A stretch of 64,000 bases of DNA from Halicephalobus mephisto (lineage: Eukaryota > Nematoda > Chromadorea > Rhabditida > Panagrolaimidae): contig SWDT01000135.1 in assembly GCA_009193035.1 (NCBI GenBank), positions 62,001 through 126,000 on the forward strand, in the 5' to 3' direction. Within the stretch, counting starts at the first letter, position 1, and the number at the start of each line of letters is the position of its first letter. A program made the position numbers and the translations under genes. This document shows positions 46,861-57,677 of the stretch, piece by piece. The notes beneath the pieces were generated by a model, which made no database searches, was not told the DNA's origin, and worked only from the letters and a program-made list of their open reading frames with translations.

Positions 46861-47986
46861 GAAATTTAAAAAATCCAAAATTTTGTACTCGAAAATGTGC
46901 AAAGTTACGTAGAATGCGTCTTGATTAATAACCACGTCATTCCCAAAACCGAGACTGAGCTCCTCATCAGTCGTTGTAAACAGAATTGCATTTTTAAATG
47001 GTAGCTTCATAAAATCAAAGATCTTCAGAATTCAAAAAACAATGTAAAAAATGGGAATTTTCAAAAAATGGTCCTGAGAAGAATTTTCAAATAATTCTAA
47101 AAATATTTAAAAAAGTGAATTTTGAAGCAATTTTAAAAGTATTTTAAAAATAAGAAAAATCAGACAATTATAAAATTAAAAATGAAAATTTAAAAAATGG
47201 TCCTGAGAAGAACTTTTTGATGATTTTAAATTTAACTTAAATCAAAATTAATATGTAAAAATTAAAAATGAAAATTTTAAAAAATGGTCCCAAAACGAAT
47301 TTTCGGAAATTTCTGGAAACAAGTAGCCTACGTGACAATTTTGGTTTTATGCGAGGATTATTTCGTAATCCTACGTGATTTCAGGATCAACTTTTCGAAT
47401 TTTATTCTGTCTGGAGAAATCTAGAAACTCATGAATCGGGGTTATATAAAATATAAAAATTAAAAGTCAATATTGTTACGAAACGATCTCAACACGAATT
47501 TTTAGAATTTTCAAAAATGTCAGAATTACTGTAAAAATAAAAAAATTACAAACATTATTATTTATTTTTTTATAAAATTATTCTGAAAAGAAATTTGAGG
47601 ATTTTTAGAAATACTGTAAAAATAAAAAATTACAAAAATAATTATTTATTTTTTTATAAAAGTGCTCTAAAAACATTTTAGAATTTTTAGAAACACTGTA
47701 AAAAAATAATTACAAAAATAATTATTTATTTTTTTATAAAATTATTCTCAAAAGAAATTTGAGGATTTTTAGAAATACTGTAAAAAAATAATTACAAAAA
47801 TAATTATTTATTTTTTTATAAAATTGTTCTGAAAAGAAATTTGAGGATTTTTAGAAATACCGTAAAAATAAAAAAAGTCGATTTCAGTGACGATTTTTTA
47901 AAATTAGAATTTTTTTTCTTTATAGAAATAAATTATGCAAATTTATAAAAAATGATTTTCGAATATTTTAACTAAAAATTATTGTG
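46861..47986. repeat. Spacer with two degenerate tandem repeats
   Basis: AAATGGTCCTGAGAAGAA recurs at about 47066, 47197 and 47283 within units near 100 bp. From 47500 to 47870, four units of about 80-90 bp carry TTTATTTTTTTATAAAATT, GAAAAGAAATTTGAGGAT and TTTTTAGAAATACTGTAAA. No gene is seen. Confidence 0.75.
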
Positions 47987-48940
47987 ATGAAATTGAAATT
48001 GATCTTCTTGTTGAATTCAGTTATTTCTGAAATATTTGGAATCCCGAATTGGTCACTGAAGTCTCCATGGACTTGCGACGAACACTGTCTTGCTGAATTC
48101 ACAAATATCGAAGAAAATGATGAAAAATGTTTAAATTGGTATAGATTTTAAAAATTTCATTTTTTTTAAATTAAAAAATTCCGAATTTCATTTAAATTTT
48201 TAAAATTTCATTTTTTTTAAATTAAAAAATTCCGAATTTTATTTTTTTTAAAGATTTTTGAATTTTATTTTTTAAATTAAAGTTTTCAAAATAGTCCAGA
48301 ACAAGAAATTTTTTGTAAATTTTATGATTTTAGAAGTTTTAAAAATTTTTAAATATTTGAAAATTAAATTGTTAAAATTTCAGAAAATTTTTCGGAAAAA
48401 TGATTTTTTTAAATAGTATTTTTTAGGGATTCTTGGCCTTCTGTTCTGCCTCCAACTCGACCGAGGAATCAGAAGGACCTTTGTTTAAAAATGGAATCTG
48501 ATTTTTTAATTTCTGTCTGTCCGAAAAAAATCAACGGAATCCTCGGTCTTGTCAGTTGTGCTTCCAGAATTTCCGACTTCAGAATCGCCTGTGTTCCGCC
48601 GAATCAGGACTTCCACTGGTACTCCGGGAGACACTCCAAGTCCATCGACGGCGTGACTTGCAGGAGATGGGATGAAGTCCGATTTGGTTTTGAAAAATTT
48701 CAAGATTTTTTCGTTTCAAGACACAACCATGGAAGTCAATCAGCCGGAATCAAGTCACACGAGAACTACTGTAGGAACCCGGATAAATGGGCATGGGGAC
48801 CGTGGTGTTTCGTCGAGGTTAATTTTGGATTAAAAAAAATTGAAAATTTTCGGAATTTTCAGAACCCCTCAGGGAATTTAGAAAGACAGCCCTGTTTCCG
48901 AAGATGCACCGACGTCACAGACTCCCTCAGAAGGAACTGA
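47987..48940 (+). CDS. Secreted kringle-domain protein
   Basis: Kringles are disulfide-bonded extracellular binding modules. Exons are 47987-48138, 48427-48817 and 48863-48940, for 206 residues, with a hydrophobic signal peptide (MKLKLIFLLNSVISEIF). Residues of a Cys-rich N-terminal part lead into the kringle with WYSGRHSKSIDGVTCRRW, SHENYCRNPDKWAWGPWC and QPCFRRC, in kringle order. The model closes with TGA at 48938-48940. A second gene made of kringle-like pieces follows on the same strand. It is possible that the two are one gene with an alternative exon 3, but no phase-compatible donor was found. The exact nematode orthologue is unknown to me. Confidence 0.75.
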
Positions 48941-49334
48941 TTTTTAGTTTAATAAGTTTTCTGAAATGAGTTATAGATCATCTCGAAGGTTTTGAAAATT
49001 TTAGAATCTTCAGAATCCAGCTGAAAATTGAGATTTTGAATTTTCTAAAAAGTTTTAAATTATCGTTCTAGGACCATTTTGTGTGAAAAATTTATTTTTG
49101 ATTTTTCTATTTTAATTATTTCAGAATTATCTAAAAACTAGGATTCTAGAGATTTTCAAAAAACCCTAAAAATCGTGTTGAAATATGTTTTTTAAAATCT
49201 TCTATTTTTAAAATATTACATTTTAATTCAGAAAAGTCATTTAAAAAATACAAATTTCGATTTTAAATTTCAAAATTTCCAAGATGAAATATCTCGTTTT
49301 AAAAAAAATATTTTGATTAAAATTGATTTTTTAG

Positions 49335-51316
49335 GCCTTGTTTAAGCAGAAAATTTTTGCTTTCGTTCGAAAAACTCAAAAATTCGAATTTCCGACCTCT
49401 TAATGGTTAGTTACCCCGGTTCCGGATTACAGTACCCCTTTGTTTTGTAGCTGACATTCCGGCTCCCAGAAAACCCCGGTATTTTCTCCTCTACAGTATC
49501 CCCAGACTGGATTATACTCCATCTCTGCTGTCGACCAAATTTGACTGTTATGATTACGGTAGAAGGTCGGATTATTTCGGTCCTTGGATCTTCGTCAAGT
49601 CCTTCAAAAACGACGAATTTTTCAACAGCACTACCGTAATCGACATTGACTACCGTAATGGCAAATGGGAACGGTGTTATTTTTCGTGTGAAGACCACGC
49701 TGTCGAGTGTTCGCCTTCGTCGGATTTCGATTATTTCGGTCCAAAGAAGATTACTGTAGAAGACAAGCAATGTGCTTCGCCGAGTACCGTATACGACTAC
49801 CTGAAGATGACGATGGAGGAATACAAAACTGAAGATATCATGAAAATTCGGAATTTTGTGAGTTTTTAAAAATACAGTAATCAGAATTCAACGGGTACAT
49901 AGACTGATTTTTTGGGTATTTTTCAAGGATCTTCATCTATGAAAATTAATCTTAAAGGGTCGGCAGAGAGCTCTATACCCCATGTGACTCCAATTTAGAG
50001 GTTTCAAGACTTATCTAAAAAGAATAATTCTAAAACATTGATTTCGAAATCACTACTGCCAAAGTACAAAATTTTAGGTCACTTTGGATTTTAAAAATTC
50101 GTCTTGAGAAAATTCATTTTTAATTTTCCATAAATAATTAATTACGAAATAGTCCTAAAAAAACTGAAATTTTAGGCTACTTTGAATTCAGAAAATTCAT
50201 TTTTGATTTTCCATATATGATCGATTGCGAAATTATTGAAAATTACGAAATAGTTATGAAAAAATCGAAATTTTAAACTACTTTGAATTCAGAAAATTCC
50301 CTTTAAGAAAATTTCATAAAATTCATTTTTGATTTTCCATATGTAATCGATTGCGAAATCATGGAAAATTACGAAATAGTTATGAAAAAATCGAAATTTT
50401 AGGCTACTTTGAATTCCGAAAATTCCCTTCGAGAGAATTTCATAACAAGTCCTAAAAATCCGTTTCGAAAGAATTTTATGAAAATTTTTGATTTTTACAA
50501 TGAATTTCGAAATCATGGAAAATTACGAAATAATTTAAAAAATTAAAATTTTTACATAGTTTGCCTTCTAAAAATTCGCTTCGAGAAAATTTCGTAAAAA
50601 AGTTTATTTATCATTTTTAATTAATTTTTTCAGAAATTATGGCAATATTGGCAGTTGTTTTCTCGGACGGAAATTGACGAAAAACCGAATTTATTTTATG
50701 AAACTTCTGCTCACCAGCTTGTAAAGTAAGAATTAATTTAGAAAATTAATTATTTAATTAACAATAAACATAAATGTCGAATTTTAAAAATTCTTTTCGA
50801 AATTTTTTAAATAATTTTTATTTTTTTAAAGTAATTTTAATTTTTTTAAATGATTTTAATTTTTTTAAATGATTTTAATTTTTTAAAGTAATTTTAATTT
50901 TTTTAAATAATTTTTATTTTTAAATAATTTTTATTTTTTTAAATAATTTATTTTTTGAATAATTTTTATTTTTTAAATAATTTTTAGTCCTGAATGTTTC
51001 AATTACGGATTACTTCTTAAAAATCTGAATCTCACGATTTACCATAATCTGAAGCCAATTGTGGATTCTGGAGTTGGTTGTTTTCTCATCGAGACCACTA
51101 AAAACAAAGAAACATTGGTTACTGTAAGTTTTCACTAAGAATTAAGCTACTTTATTTTTCCAGGTGGACTTCCAGTCATGTTTTAATTTCTGTCAAGATT
51201 GTACTCTAGAGCCAGTGTACTATACTTCAAAAAGACCCAAAATCGGAATCAACACTTACTTCCCAAATGTTCTCCCGCCCAAGAATCTGAAACCAAATCG
51301 ACACAATCAAAAATAA
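49335..51316 (+). CDS. Kringle-derived cysteine-rich protein, 5' end unresolved
   Basis: Five in-phase exons are 49335-49405, 49451-49857, 50634-50725, 50988-51123 and 51164-51316, giving at least 286 residues and a TAA stop. The first exon has no start codon and begins in phase 2, so an upstream exon is missing. Two stretches echo the kringle C-terminal half of the neighbouring gene. One is FGPWIFVK... WERCYFSCED, against WGPWCFVE...LERQPCFRRCTD. The other is GVGCFLIE...VDFQSCFNFCQDC. Key kringle cysteines and the N-terminal half are lost, so these are remnants or diverged modules. The tail is basic and proline-containing. One candidate first exon is ATG at 48966-48988, but it lacks a signal peptide. 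Confidence 0.6.
49858..50633. repeat. Dispersed intronic repeat copy, tandemly amplified
   Basis: The copy starts near 49925 and matches the crml-1 intron repeat, for example GAAATCACTACTGCCAAAG at 50046 against GAAATCATTATTGCCAAAT at 28874. Units with TTTTAGGCTACTTTGAATTC and GATTTTCCATATATGATCG repeat four times at a spacing of about 110 bp. Confidence 0.7.
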
Positions 51317-51678
51317 AGATTCAAAAAAATTTCTCAACACGAAAAAAAGAAAATATACCGTATTTGCTCTAATAGAGACACATGTGCCTCAAATAGAGAT
51401 GTGCTTATATTAGAGATGTACCTCTATTAGAGCAAATACGGTAAGCGTTTTTAAAGGAAAAACTTCGAAACCAGTGCGAGTCAAAAAAGGAGGATCAACT
51501 GCCACTGGGAACACCTACCGTATGCCGTCCTTTGTCCCCAAATACGGTTCTCAAACGATTGCCTTCAATTTTCGCCAATATTTAAAAACCTAAAGATACC
51601 ATTGTATACCGGTGTTCAATTTCATAAACTTAAAACTCCTTCAAACAGTTTCAAAATAAAATCACATGAAATTTCACC
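51317..51678. other. Convergent spacer containing a MITE
   Basis: Apart from the MITE at 51358-51441, this is the 3' untranslated DNA of the two converging genes, with ACCGTATGCCGTCC and AAATACGGTT words at 51518-51548. Confidence 0.5.
51358..51441. mobile_element. 84-bp MITE with TA flanks
   Basis: Ends CCGTATTTGCTCTAATAGA and the reverse complement TCTATTAGAGCAAATACGG are perfect inverted repeats, with TA outside each end (51356-51357 and 51442-51443). The interior repeats the AATAGAGATG/ATTAGAGATG theme. It has the size and structure of a minimal Tc1-mariner-type MITE. Confidence 0.85.
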
Positions 51679-53974
51679 CTAATGAAATCGAGTGTAAATT
51701 TTGCTTTCTTCATGAACATCCATTTCCGTCGCTTTGAAATTGTTTAATTCCCATCGAATTTTTGCTTTTTCTTCATGAGTAAGATTTTTCCAAGGTTTGT
51801 CCACAATTCTATCGTATATTTCCGCTTCTGTAACTTCTACATAATCGTTGAATCTGATTATTTGTTTATCTTTCAATTCTTGAACTGTCGGTCTGAATGA
51901 CAACTTCCTCAAGAGCATTTTCCTCGTGGCTTCCATTTTAGCCCTGGCATCTGCTTCTTCTTTCAAAATATTTCTTTGTTCAAGTTCTTTTGCATACGGT
52001 CGTTCGGATAACTTTCTAAAAATCGAAAATATTAAAAATTATATTTTTAAAATTAATATTTTCTAAATTAAACTTTTTTTAAAATCAAAATTATTGAAAA
52101 TTATATTTTTAAAATTAATATTTTCTAAATTAAACTTTCTAAAAATCAAAATTATTAAAAATTATATTTTTAAAATTAAACTTTTTAAATTTAATATTTT
52201 TAAAATTATATTCTTAACATTAGAGTTTTTTTATTTTTTTGACTAAACTCTTTAAAAATCGAAATTGTCTCAAATTTAATTTTTTTAATTTAAGATTTTA
52301 AAAATTAAACTCTTTAAAAAAGTAATATTTCCTAGATTACTTTTTAAAACCCAAACCTTTCTAATTTCATTGAAACTCTGTGCATAATTTTCTTTCTTTC
52401 ATCTCGAGTTTGATCTGGTATATCATCAACAGGATCAGGAGTATCTAATTTCCTGGCCATTGTGTCTTTTCTCTGAATTTTCGCTGTAAAAGCATTATTT
52501 ACTTCAACTTCTTGATCGGATTCTTCTTCCGCAATAGTGGTACATTCTTCTTCATTTTTTTCTTTCATCGACAACCTCGGGACGATTTTGCTTGATATAG
52601 CCGGATTTGTGCTTCTTGCGACTTCAGTATCTGCCACCGAACTTCCCCATCTTCCTATCGCTAATCCATTAGGTCGTTTTTCGTCAAAAAAATTTTCAAA
52701 ATTCTCGTCAGAACTGTATTTAATGTCCGAATCTGAATCACTACTTTCTTCCAAAATTCCCAAATTAGAATTATTTTTTTTCGAAAATTTCCTTGTTAAT
52801 CTTCTTTGATAAAATCTTTGGCCTGATTTCTTCAAAGCTGGTTTTTTCGGTTGAGCATTTAAATCAGGTTGAGAAGCTGCAATTTCTTCATAAATTTGAT
52901 TTTTTTCTGTTCCATTTTCATCATTAAAATTTTTCTTATTTCCACAGTAATTCGGTTGAATAATGCTCGGCAATCTTGACGAAATTCCGTATCCATTTTC
53001 AGTCCGAAATCCAAAAACAGATTCTTCGATTTCTACAGTAGTGAAATTAATTGAATTTTCTTCGATAATTTTTGCATTTTTTCGAACATCTGTTTCAATT
53101 TTTGAATTCAATCCAAAAATTTCATTTGGTTGATTTTCTTTATCTGAATCTACAGTCTGGGCTTCAGGTTCTACAGTAATAATACATTCATTGGCAGAAA
53201 CGGAGTGCAATGATGGACTGCAAAACTTAAATTCATGGAAATTTACTTTTTAAAAGTTACCAAGACTTCAAAGTGGTCAACGAGGTGGATGCTCTGCAGA
53301 CTTCGATGTCAGTGTCTAAAAAAACACAATTCAAATTTCATTCGTAAAATTGCTTAAATACTATCTGAAAAATTTAAACAAACACACCGATGGAACTCTT
53401 GGGAGTGGAGTCCGCATCCAGCGATCTTTCTGGCATCATCGGATTCTGTTTCATGTCCATTTCTGAATCAATGTGCTGTCCAGAGGAAGTCAAATGAGAT
53501 ACAGTAGGAGCTGAGCCGATCTCTGGAGGAACGGATTTAATGGAGTCGCTTCTCATTCTGCCAGATTTCGATTTGCTTGTTCCTTTTCTCCATTTCCACG
53601 GCTTCAGAACCCGTAACCAGAATTTAGAGCTCTTGATGGACGGATTTTCATTGCTTTGATGAGAATGACGAGAACCAGAACTAAAAATTTCAAATAAAAA
53701 CTTTTAAAAAGGTATTTTAGTAAAAATTTATAAAAAGACAAAAAATCAGAATATCTTAATAAAAAATCGAAGTATTTTAATAAAATAAATTAAAATAAAT
53801 ATTTTAATGAAAAATTAAAATAAATATTTTAATAAAAAATTGAAATTACATAAAAAATCTGAATAAAATTTTAAAAATATCTTAAAATTTCAATAAAATC
53901 ACCGACCTGTAAATGGATCCATTGATGTTTTGGGATTTTGTGCGTTTTTTGGAAATCCCAAATCTGATTTTCAT
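51679..53974 (-). CDS. Phosphatase and actin regulator (PHACTR), RPEL protein
   Basis: PHACTR proteins bind G-actin through RPEL motifs and protein phosphatase 1 through the C-terminus. Exons are 53974-53907, 53680-53388, 53315-53261, 53217-52357 and 52015-51679, for 537 residues. The long middle part is acidic and Ser/Asn-rich. The C-terminal RPEL array reads [14 protein letters not shown] (weak), then [18 protein letters not shown] and [17 protein letters not shown]. The PHACTR PP1-binding end follows: [24 protein letters not shown] and [11 protein letters not shown]. The usual final Arg-Pro of this motif is absent. A TTTTTAG acceptor precedes the start, 181 bp after the stop of the NMNAT gene on the same strand, which suggests an operon. 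Confidence 0.9.
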
Positions 53975-54154
53975 TTTCCTTCAGAATTGCTTAATCTAAA
54001 AAGTTTCAATTTAGAAAAAATAATTTTTAAATATAATCATCGATTTTAACAATGTTTATGAACAAAATTCTCATATTAGACCTTTATTATAATACTCTTT
54101 TTGCTCTCTTTCGAAATCTATAATTGCATTAATCGTCGAAAATACTAAAAACGA
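53975..54154 (-). promoter_or_regulatory. Operon-type gap between NMNAT and PHACTR
   Basis: The two genes are on the same strand 180 bp apart, with an ACTTTTTAG acceptor at about 53998 on the minus strand. This is consistent with trans-splicing of the downstream message. Confidence 0.45.
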
Positions 54155-55201
54155 TTAATTGTAGAGTTTGTTTTCTTTGATGTAGTCAACCACGGGATCT
54201 GGCGAACAATACCGGATGGACTTTCCTTGTTTTAGTGCATCTCGTAATTTAGTACTGCTGACAGCGTTGGGGAAGGCCGGATCTTTGATGATAAAGATGT
54301 TCGAAAGACAATTGGAAGAAATGGGCAATCCGGCAAGCGTGGCGTTTGGAGAAGCTCCTTCTCTCTCAAGTACAATCAACCCGAATTCACTCAATATCGC
54401 CTCTATATCGGAAGGGCTCCAGAGGTTTTCTCCTGAAAAAACTGATATATAAACTGTGAAAATTGAGAATTTTAAATAGAAAATTAGAAAAATAAAATTG
54501 CTATATAAATTAAGATTTAGAAAATAACTCTGATTGAAGTTCATGTACGAATTATGTAGGTTTAGAAAAATAAGGAAAAATTAAATTTGATATATGAAGT
54601 GCGAAAATTGAGAATTTTAAATGAAAAATTAGAAAAATAAAATTGTTATATGAACTAAGATTTAGAAAATAATCATATGATTGAAGTTCATGTACGAATT
54701 ATGTAGGTTTAGAAAAATAAGGAAGAATTAAATTTGATATATGAACTGTGAAAATTGAGAATTTTAAATAAAAAAGAAAGTTGATATATGAACGGTAAAC
54801 TTACCATTGGGAAGTATCTTGCTGAATGAATCCACCATATCTCCCCCACAGACCAACATCAACTTGACGTCTTCTCCGAGGCTTCTGTGGATTTTTTCCC
54901 GGTGATGCTGCAACACGGCCAGAGTCCTCGTCCACTCGCTTCTGGAGCACTCCCAATTGTCCGGTTTTATCCATTGAGAAGAAGCAGATCCTAGTTCACA
55001 CATTCTGAATCTATGGACAGCAGAAACCAAATCTTTCTTTTCAAAGTGATCAGCCACAGGACTCATTATTCCAGTGACGACATGGCATCCTTGTTCGACT
55101 TCTAGATAATCTTTGGCTCTCTCCATCATCCTAAAATGGAGGTTTGTTGGTGGATTAAAACTTCCACAAGCCAAAATAGCTATCCTGGAACCTTTCAACA
55201 T
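54155..55201 (-). CDS. nmat-2: Nicotinamide mononucleotide adenylyltransferase (NMNAT)
   Basis: NMNAT joins NMN and ATP to make NAD and pyrophosphate. Exons are 55201-54805 and 54432-54155, for 224 residues. The N-terminal nucleotide-binding motif GSFNPPTNLH (GxFxPxTxxH) and the C-terminal SSTKLR (ISSTxxR) are both present, with ERAKDYLE, RFRMCELG and VCGGDMVDSF between them. The frame stays open upstream to 55348, but a TTTCGTTTCAG acceptor there makes that leader untranslated, with an out-of-frame ATG in it. The start at 55201 matches the conserved N-terminus. The choice of nmat-2 over nmat-1 follows the remembered neighbourhood of rab-5 in C. elegans. Confidence 0.92.
54440..54800. repeat. 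Tandem repeat in the NMNAT intron, about 145-bp units
   Basis: Two and a half units begin with GTGAAAATTGAGAATTTTAA and share TAGAAAAATAAAATTG, GATTGAAGTTCATGTACGAA and TTATGTAGGTTTAGAAAAAT. Confidence 0.85.
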
Positions 55202-55654
55202 GGCCGAAGAATGGAAATAAAGATATCCTTCCAGAAAAAATTCAGCAACAAAAACCGGAACTTTGCCTGAGTTCCCACTTTTGTCATTCCGAGGACCGTC
55301 AAACGTCTCTATCCCGCGCCCAGTTGGTCCTGAAACGAAAACTCGCACGAGTCAGCTACGTTGTTTTCAGTGATTCTTTTCGTTTTTCGTTCTTCCTGTT
55401 TCTTTTTTGGGCGTTTTTGTGTTGTCATCCTTTCTCACCCATGGTGAATTACAACTTGTCCATCACGCTTCACGCTTTTTACTTTTACCTTATTTTCGAA
55501 TGTTTATTAAAGTTGATAAACGACAATCCAGTCACTGCCAAATAATTGATTGGTACGCGTGTTCTTTTTTATTTCAACAGTCGGGTGATTCATACGCGGA
55601 TATCGGTTTTAACCATGAATTGATAAGGAGTAACATGATTTTTCAGTTACTAAG
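55202..55654. promoter_or_regulatory. Shared promoter region of NMNAT and rab-5
   Basis: The two start codons diverge with 453 bp between them. Acceptors face outward on both sides: TTTCGTTTCAG for NMNAT near 55330, and ATTTCAACAG (55580) and TTTTTCAG (about 55646) for rab-5. The core promoter must therefore lie at about 55340-55560. Confidence 0.55.
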
Positions 55655-56546
55655 ATGGCTAACCGTCCAGCTCCGAGGGCAGGAAACGGAGGAGGTCCGA
55701 ACAAGACTTGTCAGTTCAAGCTTGTCTTGCTCGGAGAAAGTGCAGTCGGTGTGTTTTTTGATCTTTTGTTCTCATATCTCTTTGATCTGGATTACCTTCC
55801 TAGCTTGTTAAAAGCTCCCATCCGCTTTGGAAAACCGATTTTCCGTATAAATTTGACCATTTTCCAGGGAAATCATCACTTGTTCTTCGCTTTGTCAAAG
55901 GTCAATTCCATGAATATCAAGAATCAACTATTGGAGCTGCTTTCCTTACTCAGACGATCTGCCTTGATGACACTACTGTTAAATTCGAAATTTGGGATAC
56001 CGCTGGCCAAGAACGGTGGGGTTTTATATGAAGATTTCGTAATCTCATGATTTCTGTTTTCAGCTATCATTCTCTCGCGCCGATGTATTATCGTGGAGCT
56101 CAGGCAGCAATTGTTGTCTACGATATAACAAATCAGGTTTGTTTTCCAGAATTGTATTTATTTCTTGTTTGTTTACGTGCTGCAGCTTTGCGAGCATTGT
56201 TTATGATTGGAATTTTCAGGAATCATTTGCGAAAGCCAAGAACTGGGTAAAGGAACTCCAACGACAAGCAAGTCCAAATATCGTGATCGCATTAGCAGGA
56301 AATAAAGCGGATTTAGCATCAAAACGATTAGTGGAATATGAAGAAGCTCAAGCATACGCCGAAGACAATGGGCTGTTGTTCATGGAGACATCGGCCAAAA
56401 GTTCGATGAATGTGAACGACATTTTCCTTGCAATTGCGAAAAAACTTCCTAGAAATGAATCTGGTGGTGGGCCTGCCGGAAGAGGACACGGTGGAATCAA
56501 CGTAACTGAAGAAACGCCTCAACAAAGAAAGACTTGTTGTAACTAA
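55655..56546 (+). CDS. rab-5: Small GTPase Rab5, early endosome fusion
   Basis: Rab5 drives fusion of endocytic vesicles and early endosomes. Exons are 55655-55748, 55868-56015, 56064-56136 and 56220-56546, for 213 residues. All GTPase motifs are present: [11 protein letters not shown] (P-loop), the switch I effector region [31 protein letters not shown] (switch II), NKAD and ETSAK. The tail KTCCN ends with the double cysteine that is geranylgeranylated. Splicing between P-loop exons restores GESAVGKSSL. It shares its promoter region with NMNAT and is followed 302 bp later by an E2 gene. Confidence 0.97.
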
Positions 56547-56848
56547 GTTATCGAATCTGGAACCCATCAATGTGATACCTGTCTAGTTTTCACTATAATC
56601 TCAATTCTATCGGTTTCTATTTCTCATCTAACGCTTCGCTTTGTGGTTCAGCGATCCATTTTATTTATCCACTCTGTAAATTGTTAATTTAATTGTCCGT
56701 CTTCTGATCAAAACTGTCTGAATAAATTCAAGTAAAATGAAAAATATCATTTCTGCGGTCGCTGTCCGAAGAAAATTTATTTATTCAAATTTTAAAAATT
56801 TCCATAAAAAGGGCAGTTGAAAGTTTAATTTTAGTGAAGTTTTAGAAA

Positions 56849-57531
56849 ATGCAGAGAAGACCACCGATTCCTGTTTGTTCGTCGGATGATCTCCAGGTCG
56901 AGAGGAAACCTTCAGAATCTCCGGCTGTCGTTCCGGAAATGGCGAAATCTTCATTGACTCCGTTTGGTTCGGATATTAATACGTATCTTGAGAAACACAC
57001 GGTTAAAGATCCTTGTGAGTTGTTTTTTTTTGTTTTAAAATTGATTATTTTGATTTAGATATGACTCCGAAAAGAATTCAATTGGATTTGGATGAATTAG
57101 AAAAATATCCATTAGAAGGCGTCAATGTCGGACCTATAAACGATAATCTCTATGAATGGATGGTAGTATTGGATGGACCTAGAGGTACTGTATATGAAGG
57201 AGGTGTATTTTTTGTTGATATCTATATTCCTACAGATTATCCATTCAGTCCACCAAATGTTAAATTTAGAACTAGAATCTATCATCCTAATATTGATAGT
57301 CAAGGAAGAGTTTGTTTTGATTTAATTGCTTCTAATTGGACACCAGCAATGACGATGTACAAAGTAATGGAAGGAATAGTATCTTTGTTGTATTGTTGTC
57401 AACCAGAAGATGCCCTCGTTCCGGCAATTGGATTAATGTACATGGATAACTATGAAGAATTCGCCCGAGTTGCGAAGATGTGGACTAAAAGATACAGTAT
57501 CGTCACCTCGCAAGAGAAAAATGTTCAATGA
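56849..57531 (+). CDS. Ubiquitin-conjugating enzyme E2, UBE2E/D-like
   Basis: E2 enzymes carry ubiquitin or a ubiquitin-like protein as a thioester. Exons are 56849-57014 and 57059-57531, for 212 residues. A 55-residue disordered N-terminal extension precedes the UBC fold. PKRIQLDLDELEKYP starts the fold. YEGGVFFVDIYIPTDYPFSP, the HPN motif in RIYHPNIDSQG, the catalytic cysteine in RVCFDLIASNWTPAMT, and FARVAKMWTKRY follow. VCFDLI differs from the common ICLDIL, and YCCQPEDALVPAI also departs from standard E2s, so it is a diverged member. C. elegans has an E2-like gene (uev-3, as I recall) near rab-5, but that is a variant E2, so no symbol is given. It converges with bub-1, 146 bp away. Confidence 0.88.
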
Positions 57532-57677
57532 TCGTCGGGTTGTTGATTTTAAGCATATCTTTTGTATATAATGATAGGAGTTATACATGGTAGATACTTT
57601 GCCAATTACAATGAATGTTTATCTCAAGAATAATGGTAAAACAAGATTTAAAACTTACAAAAATAATGGAAAATTAT

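Noticed and set aside
48966..49335. ATG at 48966 as first exon of the kringle-derived gene
   Set aside because: It fits the phase, but the donor (GTTTTG) is weak and the product would lack a signal peptide despite its many cysteines, so the 5' end was left open.
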